From positions 596,001-660,000 of the forward strand of contig NZ_CP095053.1 of NCBI RefSeq assembly GCF_022921095.1: a stretch of 64,000 bases of DNA. Reading direction: 5' to 3'. How positions within the stretch are numbered: position 1 is the first letter of the stretch; each line of letters starts with the position of its first letter. Shown in pieces: positions 8,628-17,659 of the stretch. The notes beneath the pieces were generated by a model. It was given only the letters and a program-made list of their open reading frames with translations, did not search any database and was not told the DNA's origin. The DNA comes from Hymenobacter aerilatus (lineage in GTDB: Bacteria; Bacteroidota; Bacteroidia; Cytophagales; Hymenobacteraceae). Position numbers and translations under genes: made by a program.

Positions 8628-11219
8628 ATGCTTCTATCCCGATTGTGCGCCGCGCTGCTGGCCGTATTGCTTGCCTCTAGTGTAGCACCTAGCGCGAAAG
8701 CCCAAGCCCCTAAAACCTGGTCTTCCTCGGAAATTCTGCTGGGTCTGAAAAAACTGAATGTCCTCGGCTCAGCTATGTACATCGCCGCCCACCCCGACGA
8801 TGAAAACACGCGCTTCCTGGCCTACCTCGCCAATGGCCGCCTGCTGGAAACCAGCTACCTCAGCTGCACCCGCGGCGACGGCGGCCAGGACCTCATTGGC
8901 CCCGAAATCCGGGAGCAGCTAGGCCTGATCCGCACGCAGGAGCTGCTGGCCGCCCGCCGCATCGACGGGGCGCACCAGTTCTTCACCCGCGCCAACGACT
9001 TCGGCTTTTCTAAAACTTGGCAGGAAACCTTCACCATCTGGGACAAGGAGCAAGTGCTGGCCGATATGGTATGGGTGATTCGGCAGCGTCGGCCCGATGT
9101 ACTGTTCACGCGCTTCCCACCCGACCCGCGCGCCGGCCACGGTCACCACCAGGCCAGCGCTATCCTGGCCGCCGAAGCCTTCGACGCGGCCGGCGACCCC
9201 AAGCGCTTCCCCGAGCAGCTGAAACACGTAAAGCCCTGGCAGCCCAAGCGCCTGCTCTGGAACACCGGCAGTTTCTTTGTGAAGCCCGGCGAGGATATGA
9301 GCGGCTACCTAAAAGTAGATGCCGGTGGCTACAACGCTCTGCTGGGTAGAAGCTATGGCGAAATTGCCGCCGAAAGCCGTTCTCAGCACCGCAGCCAAGG
9401 CTTCGGCTCAGCCGCTCAGCGTGGCGAAGCGCTAGAGTACCTGCAACCCGTGAAGGGCGACAAAGCCAAAACCAATCCTTTCGAAGGCATCGACCAGACC
9501 TGGAACCGCGTGCCCGGCGGCGCGTCGGTAGGGAAGCTGGTAGAGAAGGTGATTAAGGAGTATGATGCGGCGAATCCGGCGGCTAGTGTGGTGGGGTTGA
9601 TAGATGTGTATAATGCAATGCTTCACCTGCAAGTAGATGAGCGCGCTCGTTCTGCCAAAGGGGCAAATACAGGAGTTTCACTGGATGAGAAACTGATCCT
9701 AGTTAAAGAACTGATTAAAGCTTGTTCAGGTATTTACATGGAAGCTGTAACAAGTACACCAACGATAGGAGCAGGTACAGACGCTATTGTGGAATATTCT
9801 ATTGTGAACCGTTCCAAGCTACCTTTAAAGCTTCTAAAAGTTAGGACGAGAGCTCCTCATCTGATCAATACTATGCTGCTTGATTGCTCAGTTACCGATG
9901 CAAAACAGGAAACTATACTGAGTGAAAATAAACAAGTGACTGGCAAATTGACGTTGCCTGGATATAGTGATTTTTTACTCGCACAACCTTATTGGCTTCG
10001 GGAACCGGCATCCATTGGGATGTATAGAATAACGGGTATCAAAGGTGTTGATAGTGAGTTTCAAGAATTGGCATTGCGGGGAGAGCCAGAGAATCCACCT
10101 ATGGCTACTGCCTCTTTTGATTTATCCTTAGATGGGAAGGTTCCGCTCTTCTTTTCCGTCCCCGTCCAATACAAGCACACCGACCCCGTACTTGGTGAGC
10201 GGTACCAGCCGCTGGCCGTGGTGCCACCCGTGGCGGTAAACATTGCCGGCAAGGCCTACGTCTTCGCTGATAATCAGCCCAAAACGGTGCCTGTAACACT
10301 TGTTGCCGGCAAAGACAACGTGCGCGGCAACCTCGCGTTGCAAGTACCTGCCGGCTGGCAATGCGAGCCAGCCAGCGTGCCTTTTGAGCTGAAAGCGAAA
10401 GGCACCGAGCAGTTGGTACAGTTTCAGGTGAAGTCTACCAGCAGCACGAACAGCGAAGGCCAGCTTCGCGCTACGGCTACCGTAGACGGTCAGGCCTACT
10501 CCCGCGGCTTGCAGACCATTGAATACCCGCATATCCCCACCCAAACGCTGTTCCCCGAAGCCATAGCTCCGCTGGTGCGCGTCGACCTGGTGAAGAAAGG
10601 CAACAACATCGGCTACATCATGGGCGCCGGCGACGAGGTGCCCGACGCCCTGCGGCAAATTGGCTATACCGTGTCGTTGCTGAAGGCCGATGAGGTAACG
10701 CCCGAAGCCCTGCGCCATTTCGATGCGGTGCTACTGGGAGTGCGCGCCTACAATACCGTGGAACGACTACGCGTGGCCCAGCCCGTGCTGCTCGACTACG
10801 TGAAAAATGGCGGCAACCTCATCGTGCAATACGTGGTGAGCCGCGGCGTGCTGCTACCCGAAATCGGTCCCTACCCCCTCACGCTCTCCACCGACCGTGT
10901 GACGGTAGAAAACGCCCCCGTCAAATTCCTCAATCCCAAAGCGCCCATCCTCAACACGCCCAACAAAATCACCACCAAGGATTTTGAAGGCTGGGTGCAG
11001 GAGCAGGGCCTCTACTACCCCTCGAAATGGGATAGTCACTACCAAACCGTTATCAGCAGCCACGACCCTGGCGAAACAGATAAGGAAAGCGCTATTCTGG
11101 TAGCCGACTATGGCAAGGGCCACTACATTTACACTGGCCTGTCGCTGTTCCGCGAGCTGCCCGCCGGCGTACCCGGCGCCTACCGCATTCTGGCCAATAT
11201 GATTTCGTTGGGCAAGTAG
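8628..11219 (+). CDS. Secreted PIG-L (LmbE-like) deacetylase, large multidomain form
   Basis: This 863-residue protein has a signal peptide (MLLSRLCAALLAVLLASSVA). The N-terminal PIG-L deacetylase domain carries AHPDDE at about residues 54-59 and RAGHGHHQAS near 168, the metal-binding motifs of N-acetyl-sugar deacetylases. A central beta-rich region follows. The C-terminal third (about residues 640-860) looks like a class I glutamine-amidotransferase-like fold (IGYIMGAGDEVPDALRQIGY, HFDAVLLGVRAYNTVERL, NGGNLIVQY). It probably acts on an extracellular or periplasmic glycan, but the substrate is unknown. The DNA between about 9570 and 10135 (residues 314-502) is clearly more AT-rich than both flanks while the frame stays open. 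No Shine-Dalgarno sequence is seen. Confidence 0.88.
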   Translation: MLLSRLCAALLAVLLASSVAPSAKAQAPKTWSSSEILLGLKKLNVLGSAMYIAAHPDDENTRFLAYLANGRLLETSYLSCTRGDGGQDLIGPEIREQLGLIRTQELLAARRIDGAHQFFTRANDFGFSKTWQETFTIWDKEQVLADMVWVIRQRRPDVLFTRFPPDPRAGHGHHQASAILAAEAFDAAGDPKRFPEQLKHVKPWQPKRLLWNTGSFFVKPGEDMSGYLKVDAGGYNALLGRSYGEIAAESRSQHRSQGFGSAAQRGEALEYLQPVKGDKAKTNPFEGIDQTWNRVPGGASVGKLVEKVIKEYDAANPAASVVGLIDVYNAMLHLQVDERARSAKGANTGVSLDEKLILVKELIKACSGIYMEAVTSTPTIGAGTDAIVEYSIVNRSKLPLKLLKVRTRAPHLINTMLLDCSVTDAKQETILSENKQVTGKLTLPGYSDFLLAQPYWLREPASIGMYRITGIKGVDSEFQELALRGEPENPPMATASFDLSLDGKVPLFFSVPVQYKHTDPVLGERYQPLAVVPPVAVNIAGKAYVFADNQPKTVPVTLVAGKDNVRGNLALQVPAGWQCEPASVPFELKAKGTEQLVQFQVKSTSSTNSEGQLRATATVDGQAYSRGLQTIEYPHIPTQTLFPEAIAPLVRVDLVKKGNNIGYIMGAGDEVPDALRQIGYTVSLLKADEVTPEALRHFDAVLLGVRAYNTVERLRVAQPVLLDYVKNGGNLIVQYVVSRGVLLPEIGPYPLTLSTDRVTVENAPVKFLNPKAPILNTPNKITTKDFEGWVQEQGLYYPSKWDSHYQTVISSHDPGETDKESAILVADYGKGHYIYTGLSLFRELPAGVPGAYRILANMISLGK

Positions 11220-11244
11220 GGTAGGGGAAAGAGAACGACCAACT

Positions 11245-11287
11245 CCCCTCCTCAGATGAGGAGGGGATATTTTCGCAAAGCGAAAAT
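11245..11287. repeat. REP-like double hairpin downstream of the PIG-L gene
   Basis: Two adjacent perfect hairpins are present: CCCCTCCTC (11245-11253) pairing with 11258-11266, then ATTTTCGC (11269-11276) pairing with 11280-11287. The pair sits 26 bases after a stop codon and probably also ends transcription. The paired structure resembles the extragenic palindromes that recur in related genomes. Copy number was not checked. Confidence 0.55.
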
Positions 11288-11440
11288 GGGGGTGGTTGAT
11301 GTCGTTGCTGATGTTTTTTAGACTGCGCGAAAGGTCTTAAGTCTATCCTGGGCAACTGTTAAGCGCAAACTGTCCTAGCAACTGCAATCAACTTTCACAC
11401 ATCGCCTGCAAAGCTCTAGTACGCTGCTTGTACGTCATTT

Positions 11441-11944
11441 ATGTTTGTCACTTCTCTTCGTGCATCTGATGGCAGTACTATCGCAGCGCATGCGTTATTT
11501 CTACTCGGATGTTGGCTTTCTGCTTATGCTATCCTTTCTACTGGTCGGCATCTACCGGCTGGAACGCTGGGTTTCTTTTTTCTGATAGTTGGCCTTAAAG
11601 CAATAGAAAGTCGGAGAGAATTTGCGGTGGATAGTAAAAGACAGCGTTACCGTCATTGTATCCTGTTTTTTGGCTTACCGATTGGGCAGTGGCAGGCGTT
11701 GCCAACTATAACTAAAGTAGTTTTGAAGTCTTACTCAGAGTACCAAGCGCCTACTAGTGGCCGGGGTTCTATGGGGGTATGGCAGACTACGTGGGCGCTT
11801 AAATCCTGCGTAATACTCTTGTCGGTAGCTGATAGCAAACAAGGTATTGTAGTGGGTAAAGTGCACGTTAAACGGGAGGCAGAAGCCCGACAGCTGGCCC
11901 GAGACCTAGCGACCTACTTACACGTGAAGCTGTGGAATGCATAA
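11441..11944 (+). CDS. Hypothetical membrane protein (167 aa)
   Basis: Two hydrophobic segments at about residues 15-33 and 38-52 suggest two membrane helices with a short periplasmic turn. A soluble domain follows (about residues 60-167) with alternating strands, ending in a helix (KREAEARQLARDLATYLHVK). The layout is like small PH-domain-type membrane proteins of Bacteroidota, but I do not recognise a named family. Base composition is slightly more AT-rich than its neighbours. Nothing in the context points to a function. Confidence 0.6.
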   Translation: MFVTSLRASDGSTIAAHALFLLGCWLSAYAILSTGRHLPAGTLGFFFLIVGLKAIESRREFAVDSKRQRYRHCILFFGLPIGQWQALPTITKVVLKSYSEYQAPTSGRGSMGVWQTTWALKSCVILLSVADSKQGIVVGKVHVKREAEARQLARDLATYLHVKLWNA

Positions 11945-12028
11945 GCTATTGCCTTGTTAGGACTAACCTCTGCTGATGTGGTAACTTGCTGGCGGCATAT
12001 GGTGTCAGTTACTTTGCCTTCTTACTTT

Positions 12029-12184
12029 ATGAAGAAAACAGATGATAAAAAGCCCGTGCCTTCTGTGTCCGTAACTACTTCCACAGGCAATTCTACCAAC
12101 TGGCGGGCGTGGTACTGGCTGGTGCTGGGCGCGCTGGCCGTTGAAATCGGATTTTTCGCCTACCTAACTCGCTTGTTCGCTTGA
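12029..12184 (+). CDS. 51-residue single-span membrane protein coupled to a symporter
   Basis: MKKTDDKKPVPSVSV begins a short hydrophilic stretch, followed by one strong membrane helix (WYWLVLGALAVEIGFFAYLT, about residues 30-49). The stop TGA (12182-12184) overlaps the TTG start of the sodium:solute symporter at 12181, which implies translational coupling. Small accessory proteins are known beside some SSS transporters (for example the DUF4212 subunits of acetate-type symporters), but this one is shorter and has one helix instead of two. A partner role for the symporter is an inference from coupling. The frame is open upstream to 11954, but the ATG at 12029 gives the cleanest protein. Confidence 0.6.
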   Translation: MKKTDDKKPVPSVSVTTSTGNSTNWRAWYWLVLGALAVEIGFFAYLTRLFA

Positions 12185-13911
12185 GTCTACTCGATTGGTT
12201 GGTACTAGGCGGCACCTTGCTGTTTATTGTGGGCTACGGCACCTGGCGCACGCGCACGGCTGGCCGTACCCTCGATGGCTATTTGCTGGGCGGACGACAG
12301 GCTAGTTGGTGGGCCATCGGGCTGAGTATTATTGCCACGCAAGCCTCCGCCATTACGTTTCTGAGTACGCCTGGCCAGGCCTACGCCGATGGCATGCGGT
12401 TTATTCAGTTCTATTTTGGGCTACCAGTAGCCATGGTGCTCATCGCCATTTTTGCGGTGCCCATCTTCCACCGGTTGCAAGTGTTCACGGCCTACGAGTA
12501 TCTGGAAGGTCGTTTCGACAGGCGCACGCGCACCTTGGCGGCGGTGCTGTTCCTAGTGCAGCGCGGCCTCAGCAACGGCCTTTCGCTCTACGCGCCTGCG
12601 CTGGTGCTGTCGGCGCTGCTGGGGTGGGATATTTCCCTGACCGTCTGGCTGATTGGTGGACTGATGATTCTGTATACGGTGACGGGCGGCAGCCGGGCGG
12701 TGGCCGTCACGCAGCAGTTCCAGGTGGGCGTTATCTTCACGGGCATGGTGGTGGCGGGGTACCTGCTGGTGCACTACCTGCCAGCGGGGGTAGGGTTTAC
12801 GGAAGCCATGCAGCTAGCCGGCCATCAGGGCAAACTGAACCTAGTTGATTTCCATTTCGACCCCGCCGACCGCTACAACTTCTGGTCGGGCATGACGGGC
12901 GGTTTGTTTCTGGCTTTGTCCTACTTCGGCACCGACCAAAGCCAGGTGCAGCGCTACCTAGCCGGCCGCAGCCAGCGCGAAAGTCGACTTGGCCTGCTCA
13001 TGAACGGCCTTGTGAAGGTGCCTATGCAGTTTGGCATTCTGTTGATTGGCGTGCTGCTGTTCGTGTTTTACCAGTTTAATCCAGCGCCGCTCACCTTCAA
13101 CCGTCCCGTGCTGGACGAGGCCGCCCGCAACCCTGCCTACGCGCCCGCCTTGCGCCAGCTCCAAACCGATCAAGCTCAACTAGCTACGGCTCGGGCGGTG
13201 GCTACCCGGCAGCTTGCGCGCGCCTACGCTACCCACAACCCCGAGCAGATAGCCGCCGCCGAAACGCACCGTCAGGCCGTAGATGCCGCCGCGCAGGGGC
13301 TCCGTAGCCGTACCCAAGCACTCCTAAAAGAAGCAGCGCCCGAGGCTAAAGCACAGGAAGCCGATTTTGTATTCATCACCTTCGTGCTGCACTACCTGCC
13401 ACGCGGGCTAGTAGGCTTGTTACTGGCGGTGGTGCTGTCGGCGGCTATGGGTTCAGCGGCTGGCGGCCTCAACGCGCTGGCGTCTACCACCGTGGTAGAC
13501 CTCTACCGCCCCGCCTACCCCCACGCCGACGAGGCAGGGTGCGTGCGCGTGTCGCGGTGGGCAACGGTAGGCTGGGGCGTGCTAGGCATTGGCTTCGCAC
13601 TATTTGCGGCCCGATTGGAGAATCTGATTCAGGCTGTGAATATCCTGGGTTCCTTGTTCTACGGGGCTATGCTAGGGCTCTTTATGGTCGCATTTTTCCT
13701 GCCGAAGATTCAAGCAAAGGCAGCTTTTTGGGCCACGGTGGTAGGGCAGGCGGCTGTGCTCGCGCTGTTCAATACCACCGATATCGGGTATTTGTGGTTC
13801 AATATGATTGGGTGCGGGCTGGTAATTGGGCTGGCAGTGGTCATACAACGGGTGGCCTCACCCCCCAGCTCCCACTCCCGCATAGAGGGAGAGCCAGACG
13901 CGAGTCGTTAA
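12181..13911 (+). CDS. Sodium:solute symporter (SSS family)
   Basis: This 576-residue inner-membrane transporter has about 13 predicted helices. The family pattern is visible in LGGRQASWWAIGLSIIATQA near residue 36, YFGTDQSQVQRYLAGRS near 250 and AAMGSAAGGLNALASTTVVD near 422. A hydrophilic, Ala/Gln-rich, probably coiled-coil insert at about residues 305-390 interrupts the membrane part between two helices, as in some Bacteroidota SSS members. The substrate is not predictable; sugars, sialic acids and carboxylates are all known for the family. Translation probably starts at TTG 12181, overlapping the stop of the small membrane protein. A perfect two-way terminator follows at 13970. Confidence 0.88.
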   Translation: MSLLDWLVLGGTLLFIVGYGTWRTRTAGRTLDGYLLGGRQASWWAIGLSIIATQASAITFLSTPGQAYADGMRFIQFYFGLPVAMVLIAIFAVPIFHRLQVFTAYEYLEGRFDRRTRTLAAVLFLVQRGLSNGLSLYAPALVLSALLGWDISLTVWLIGGLMILYTVTGGSRAVAVTQQFQVGVIFTGMVVAGYLLVHYLPAGVGFTEAMQLAGHQGKLNLVDFHFDPADRYNFWSGMTGGLFLALSYFGTDQSQVQRYLAGRSQRESRLGLLMNGLVKVPMQFGILLIGVLLFVFYQFNPAPLTFNRPVLDEAARNPAYAPALRQLQTDQAQLATARAVATRQLARAYATHNPEQIAAAETHRQAVDAAAQGLRSRTQALLKEAAPEAKAQEADFVFITFVLHYLPRGLVGLLLAVVLSAAMGSAAGGLNALASTTVVDLYRPAYPHADEAGCVRVSRWATVGWGVLGIGFALFAARLENLIQAVNILGSLFYGAMLGLFMVAFFLPKIQAKAAFWATVVGQAAVLALFNTTDIGYLWFNMIGCGLVIGLAVVIQRVASPPSSHSRIEGEPDASR

Positions 13912-13969
13912 ACACAGCCCGCTCAACTGCCACCTCGTTGGCTGCTACCTGTCAAACGGTAATGTGCTC

Positions 13970-14019
13970 ATAAAAGACAAGAAGCCAACTGTACAAACAG
14001 TTGGCTTCTTGTCTTTTAT
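13970..14019. terminator. Perfect 23-bp hairpin, two-way terminator
   Basis: Arms 13970-13992 and 13997-14019 are exact reverse complements with a 4-base loop, and the outer part is A/T-rich on both sides, giving a U-tract in either direction. It separates the convergent symporter and DUF2911 genes. Confidence 0.85.
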
Positions 14020-14115
14020 AACTTGCCAAATCTACCCTATACGGTTCTGGCAAATGCCCTAACCGCTTGATGCGCATTACCCTTGAGGGAAAAGGCTGCG
14101 GAGTGAGGCAACAAA

Positions 14116-14994
14116 CTACTTCTTTGCCTCAGCAATTAGAGCGTCGTTCATTTTCACGTACTCGTCGTTCTTGGCGTTGGCGGCTAGCTTTTTCGACTGC
14201 TCAGCCGAGGCAATAGCAGCTTTCTTATCCTTCATTTTCAGCTCCAGCTTGGCCTGGGTGTGCAGGTTCCAAAACTTGGGGTCGGTAGCATTGGCCTTTT
14301 TCAGCCAAGCAAGGGCCTGTTTGTTGTCCTTGTTGTTGTCGATATAGTAGACGGCTGCAGCAGCAAGGTCACCGGCCGAGGCGCTGGCGTTGTTGAGGAC
14401 CTTGTCGTTGATCTGGGCCATCACCTTGGTATCTACATCGGTCTTGATGCCGAATTTCACGCCCGTATTTTCCCATTCCAACGTCACGTTGGCCGTGGCG
14501 GGGGTAAGATCAGCAAAGTTTATCGTGAAGGTTTCATGCTTCTCCGTCACGCGGTAGGGCTTCACCGTGAACTTGGCCACGTTGTCTTCGTCCTTGAAAC
14601 CATCTACATCAGCACCACGCTTGGTGTCTTTGCTGAGTACAATGGTCCAAGAATTTTTACCGGGTACTGAGTAAATACCGTATTCGCCAGCGGCTACTTT
14701 CTGCCCTTCCACCGTTACATCGTCCGAAAACTTGATTTTGGTAGTGGCATTGGCACCCGTGCGCCAGCGCACATCGTAGGGACGCAACGAGCCGAACACG
14801 ACACGGCCCTTTGCACTGGGCCGCGAGTAGGTGATGCTTACATCCGTAAGGCCCACACGTTGCGTGATCGTGCTGATAGGGCTGGCAGCAGGCGTATTAA
14901 TTTGAGCCTGGGCGGCAGCGCTCAACAGCAAACCCGTGGCAAAAAATGTGGCTCCCGCTACGCGGGTCGTTTTTGAAAGAGTAGTGGCAATCAT
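14116..14994 (-). CDS. DUF2911-domain secreted protein
   Basis: This 292-residue exported protein has a signal peptide at MIATTLSKTTRVAGATFFAT. The DUF2911 domain covers about residues 35-180 and includes ITQRVGLTDVSITYSRPSAK, LRPYDVRWRTGANATTKIKF and AAGEYGIYSVPGKNSWTIVL, a recognisable series for this family. The remaining C-terminal part is helical and TPR-like (QALAWLKKANATDPKFWNLH, KKAAIASAEQSKKLA). The biochemical role of DUF2911 is unknown. I chose the ATG at 14994, because longer in-frame starts bury the signal peptide. A TACTTTTG -7 box lies 28 bases upstream. Confidence 0.88.
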   Translation of the reverse strand: MIATTLSKTTRVAGATFFATGLLLSAAAQAQINTPAASPISTITQRVGLTDVSITYSRPSAKGRVVFGSLRPYDVRWRTGANATTKIKFSDDVTVEGQKVAAGEYGIYSVPGKNSWTIVLSKDTKRGADVDGFKDEDNVAKFTVKPYRVTEKHETFTINFADLTPATANVTLEWENTGVKFGIKTDVDTKVMAQINDKVLNNASASAGDLAAAAVYYIDNNKDNKQALAWLKKANATDPKFWNLHTQAKLELKMKDKKAAIASAEQSKKLAANAKNDEYVKMNDALIAEAKK

Positions 14995-15021
14995 AGGAAA
15001 TGAAAAGCAAATAGAACGGGG

Positions 15022-15029
15022 CAAAAGTA
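15022..15029 (-). promoter_or_regulatory. Candidate -7 element of the DUF2911 gene
   Basis: On the minus strand this reads TACTTTTG, a full match to TAnnTTTG, 28 bases before the ATG at 14994. No TTG lies at the ideal 19-base distance. The strict fit of the -7 box and its position support it. Confidence 0.5.
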
Positions 15030-15101
15030 GGGAAAACAGTGGCATCGGGTTACGTAGCGGCAAAACAAGTAGAACTACAAGATATTGCGCCCTACCCCGT
15101 G

Positions 15102-15635
15102 TCAGGTTAGCTGCCGTACGGGTACGCTATGCTGCGCCAATAGAGCTTCCACGGCCGTTGGGGTAGCGGGCAAGACCAAGCGGCGCAGATCGAGATAGTA
15201 GCAGGCAGCGTGGGTAGGGTAGAGCAGAAGCCAGTTTGGCCCCACGCGTATGGCCCGTTGTAGCGTACTCCAGGGAGTCCGAAATGTGCCAGTGGGGCTG
15301 TTGCCTTGTAGCTCTTTATCAGTTAGAATAAAGTCTGCGGGTTGCTGCAGCACAGTGTTTTGCTGGTAACCACGCCGTAGCTGCCGGCGCACTAGCGCGG
15401 CCCGCAGTAGCCCATACGCCACACCCACTACGAGCAGTACGGGCGTCGACCAAGTGGTAATATGGCCTTGTGTGTCCAGTAGCTCTAGCACCAAACTCAC
15501 TGTCAGCAACGCCAGCCCTACCCCCAGAATCCAGTGGTTGCGCCGGGTAGCCGGTGCCGCTCGCCACAGCCGAAAATTCACCGCCACAAACTCATCGGCC
15601 GACATGGTAACGCTGGAAAAACAGATGGTCGGCAT
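15102..15635 (-). CDS. YcxB-like membrane protein (177 aa)
   Basis: The protein starts with a short strand and helix (ICFSSVTMSADEFVAVNFRL). It then has two membrane helices at about residues 35-52 and 64-80 (HWILGVGLALLTVSLVLELL and STPVLLVVGVAYGLL), then a soluble C-terminal beta domain (QPADFILTDKELQGNSPTGT, TPWSTLQRAIRVGPNWLLLY). This is the layout of YcxB-like proteins, whose function is unknown. A shorter start at 15605 is possible, but the N-terminal strand is typical, so the longer one was kept. Confidence 0.65.
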   Translation of the reverse strand: MPTICFSSVTMSADEFVAVNFRLWRAAPATRRNHWILGVGLALLTVSLVLELLDTQGHITTWSTPVLLVVGVAYGLLRAALVRRQLRRGYQQNTVLQQPADFILTDKELQGNSPTGTFRTPWSTLQRAIRVGPNWLLLYPTHAACYYLDLRRLVLPATPTAVEALLAQHSVPVRQLT

Positions 15636-15660
15636 GAAGGGAGAACAATAAGTAAGAATA

Positions 15661-15757
15661 GAACGTCATTTCGACCAGCAGAAGAAATCTCGCGTGCTGA
15701 TGCAGGTAGCACCTACTGGAACACGCGAGATTTCTTCTGCTGGTCGAAATGACGTTC
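15661..15757. repeat. 36-bp perfect inverted repeat, palindromic mobile-type element
   Basis: Arms 15661-15696 and 15722-15757 are exact reverse complements with a 25-base loop, starting GAACGTCATTTCG. The same opening, 12 bases AACGTCATTTCG, recurs at 19785. The element lies between the start of one minus-strand gene and the end of the next, so it also serves as a likely terminator for the ABC exporter gene. Confidence 0.75.
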
Positions 15758-15769
15758 CTGATAACGCAT

Positions 15770-17596
15770 TTAACTCAGTTCAAACTGTAGCTTCAACAAA
15801 TTAGCATACAGTCCATTATCATAATGTGCCAGCTCTTCGTGCGTGCCTTGCTCCACAATCTGACCGCTGTCAATGACCAGGATTTTGTCGGCTTTGCGGA
15901 TGGTGGAGAGGCGGTGGGCAATGATGATGCTAGTGCGGCCTACCATCAGCTCGTCCATGGCGCTTTGCACCAACTTCTCGCTTTCGGAGTCGAGGGCGGA
16001 GGTGGCTTCGTCCAGAATCAGGATGGCCGGGTTTTTCAGGATGGCGCGGGCAATGGCGATGCGTTGGCGCTGCCCGCCCGAAAGCTTGATGCCCCGCTCG
16101 CCTACCAGCGTATCTAGCCCCTCCGGAAACGACTCGATGAACTGCCACGCATTGGCCTGCTTAGCCGCCCGAATGATTTCGGCATCGGTGGCTGAGGTGT
16201 CGCCGTAGGCAATGTTTTCGCGGATGGTGCCACCAAACAGGATGGTTTCTTGGGGCACGATGCCAATGTGGCGGCGCAACTCGGTAAGGTCGAGCAGAGC
16301 CGCGTCGCGGCCGTCGATGAAGATTTTACCGCCGCTCAGCTCGTAGAACTGCATAAGCAACTGCACAATGGTACTTTTGCCGGCGCCCGAGGGGCCCACT
16401 AGCGCCACCTTTTCGCCAGCCTGAATATCGAAGGTGATGTCCTTGAGTACGGCTAGGTCGGGGCGGGTAGGGTAGCGGAAAGCCACGTGCTGGTACGCGA
16501 TATCGCCCCGAATCTGCAGGGGGGTAGCGCCGGGGCGGTGGGTAGGCTCGGCGGGCTCATCCAGGATTTCGAGGATACGCTCCGAAGAGCCCAACGTACT
16601 TTGCACCTTGCCATACAGCTCGCCTAAGCCAGCCACCGAAGCACCGATGAAGATGGTATACAAGGCAAACTGCGTGAGGTCGCCAATGGTCATTTGGCCA
16701 GACTGTACCAGCGTGGCCGCCCGCCACAGCACCAGCACGATGCCGCCGAACAGCCCAATGATTACAAACGACACAAACCCGCCGCGGTAGAGGTTACTGC
16801 GCAACGCAGCCCGCACGGTCTTCGTGAGGGAAGACGTGTAGCGCCCGGTTTCGAACTGCTCGTTGGTAAAGGCTTTCACCGTGTTGATGCCCTGCAGGGT
16901 TTCCTCCACTATCACGTTGGTCTTAGCTAGCTCGTCCTGCGTTGCCTTGGCTAGTACCCGTATTTTGCGCCCAAATACCATGGCCAGCACCACAATAGGC
17001 GGAAACGTGAGCAGCATAAACATCGACAGTTTCACCGACACCACCATGATAAACACGATGCCTGCCAGCAGCGTCGTCACTTGCCGGAACAGCTCGGCCA
17101 GCGTCAGCGAAAAAGAGTCCTGAATTACGCTCACATCGGAGGTGATGCGCGAAGTGATGGCGCCTACCCGGTTGCGCTCGAAGTAGGGGATGGGTAGGGT
17201 TACAAACTTCTGGTAGAGCGCCTGCCGGATGTCGCGCACCGTAAACTCGCTCACCTGCGTGAAAAACCAGATGCGCCCAAACGAGAACAGACCCTGAATC
17301 AGAATCAGCCCGGCAAAGGCCAGGGCAATCTGGTTGATGGTAACTAGTGTACCATTGGGTAGAGCCACCGGGTGGCCGCTGGCGGTATCAGCTAGCTTGC
17401 CAATAATCCAGGGGAAAGCCATGGTAGTGGCGCTGGACAGCGTGAGCAGCACCAGACCGATGATAAACTTGGTGCGGTAAGGCAGCGTGAAACGGAAAAT
17501 GCGTAGCCCCTGCCGAAAGCTCTCCTTATTCAGCTTCACCTTCGGCGCATCGGTGCCGACGTCGTTGCCGCTGGTATTCAATCCACTTCGAGCCAT
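15770..17596 (-). CDS. ABC exporter, fused membrane and ATPase domains (MsbA-like)
   Basis: This 608-residue half-transporter works as an inner-membrane homodimer. Residues about 35-330 form a type IV (ABC_membrane) domain with six helices. Residues about 360-600 form the ATPase, with Walker A GPSGAGKST near 400, signature LSGGQRQR near 504, Walker B ILILDEATSALD just after it, and the switch His in IIIAHRLSTI. The family exports lipids, including lipid A core, drugs or peptides. The substrate is not determined by sequence, although an MsbA role fits a Gram-negative cell. It stands alone, with a palindromic repeat after its stop. Confidence 0.9.
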   Translation of the reverse strand: MARSGLNTSGNDVGTDAPKVKLNKESFRQGLRIFRFTLPYRTKFIIGLVLLTLSSATTMAFPWIIGKLADTASGHPVALPNGTLVTINQIALAFAGLILIQGLFSFGRIWFFTQVSEFTVRDIRQALYQKFVTLPIPYFERNRVGAITSRITSDVSVIQDSFSLTLAELFRQVTTLLAGIVFIMVVSVKLSMFMLLTFPPIVVLAMVFGRKIRVLAKATQDELAKTNVIVEETLQGINTVKAFTNEQFETGRYTSSLTKTVRAALRSNLYRGGFVSFVIIGLFGGIVLVLWRAATLVQSGQMTIGDLTQFALYTIFIGASVAGLGELYGKVQSTLGSSERILEILDEPAEPTHRPGATPLQIRGDIAYQHVAFRYPTRPDLAVLKDITFDIQAGEKVALVGPSGAGKSTIVQLLMQFYELSGGKIFIDGRDAALLDLTELRRHIGIVPQETILFGGTIRENIAYGDTSATDAEIIRAAKQANAWQFIESFPEGLDTLVGERGIKLSGGQRQRIAIARAILKNPAILILDEATSALDSESEKLVQSAMDELMVGRTSIIIAHRLSTIRKADKILVIDSGQIVEQGTHEELAHYDNGLYANLLKLQFELS

Positions 17597-17659
17597 TGTG
17601 TATGTAGTACTATCAGAGAGCTAAAAAAGAGTATCCTTTAGCGCTAATCATCTTGTTAA

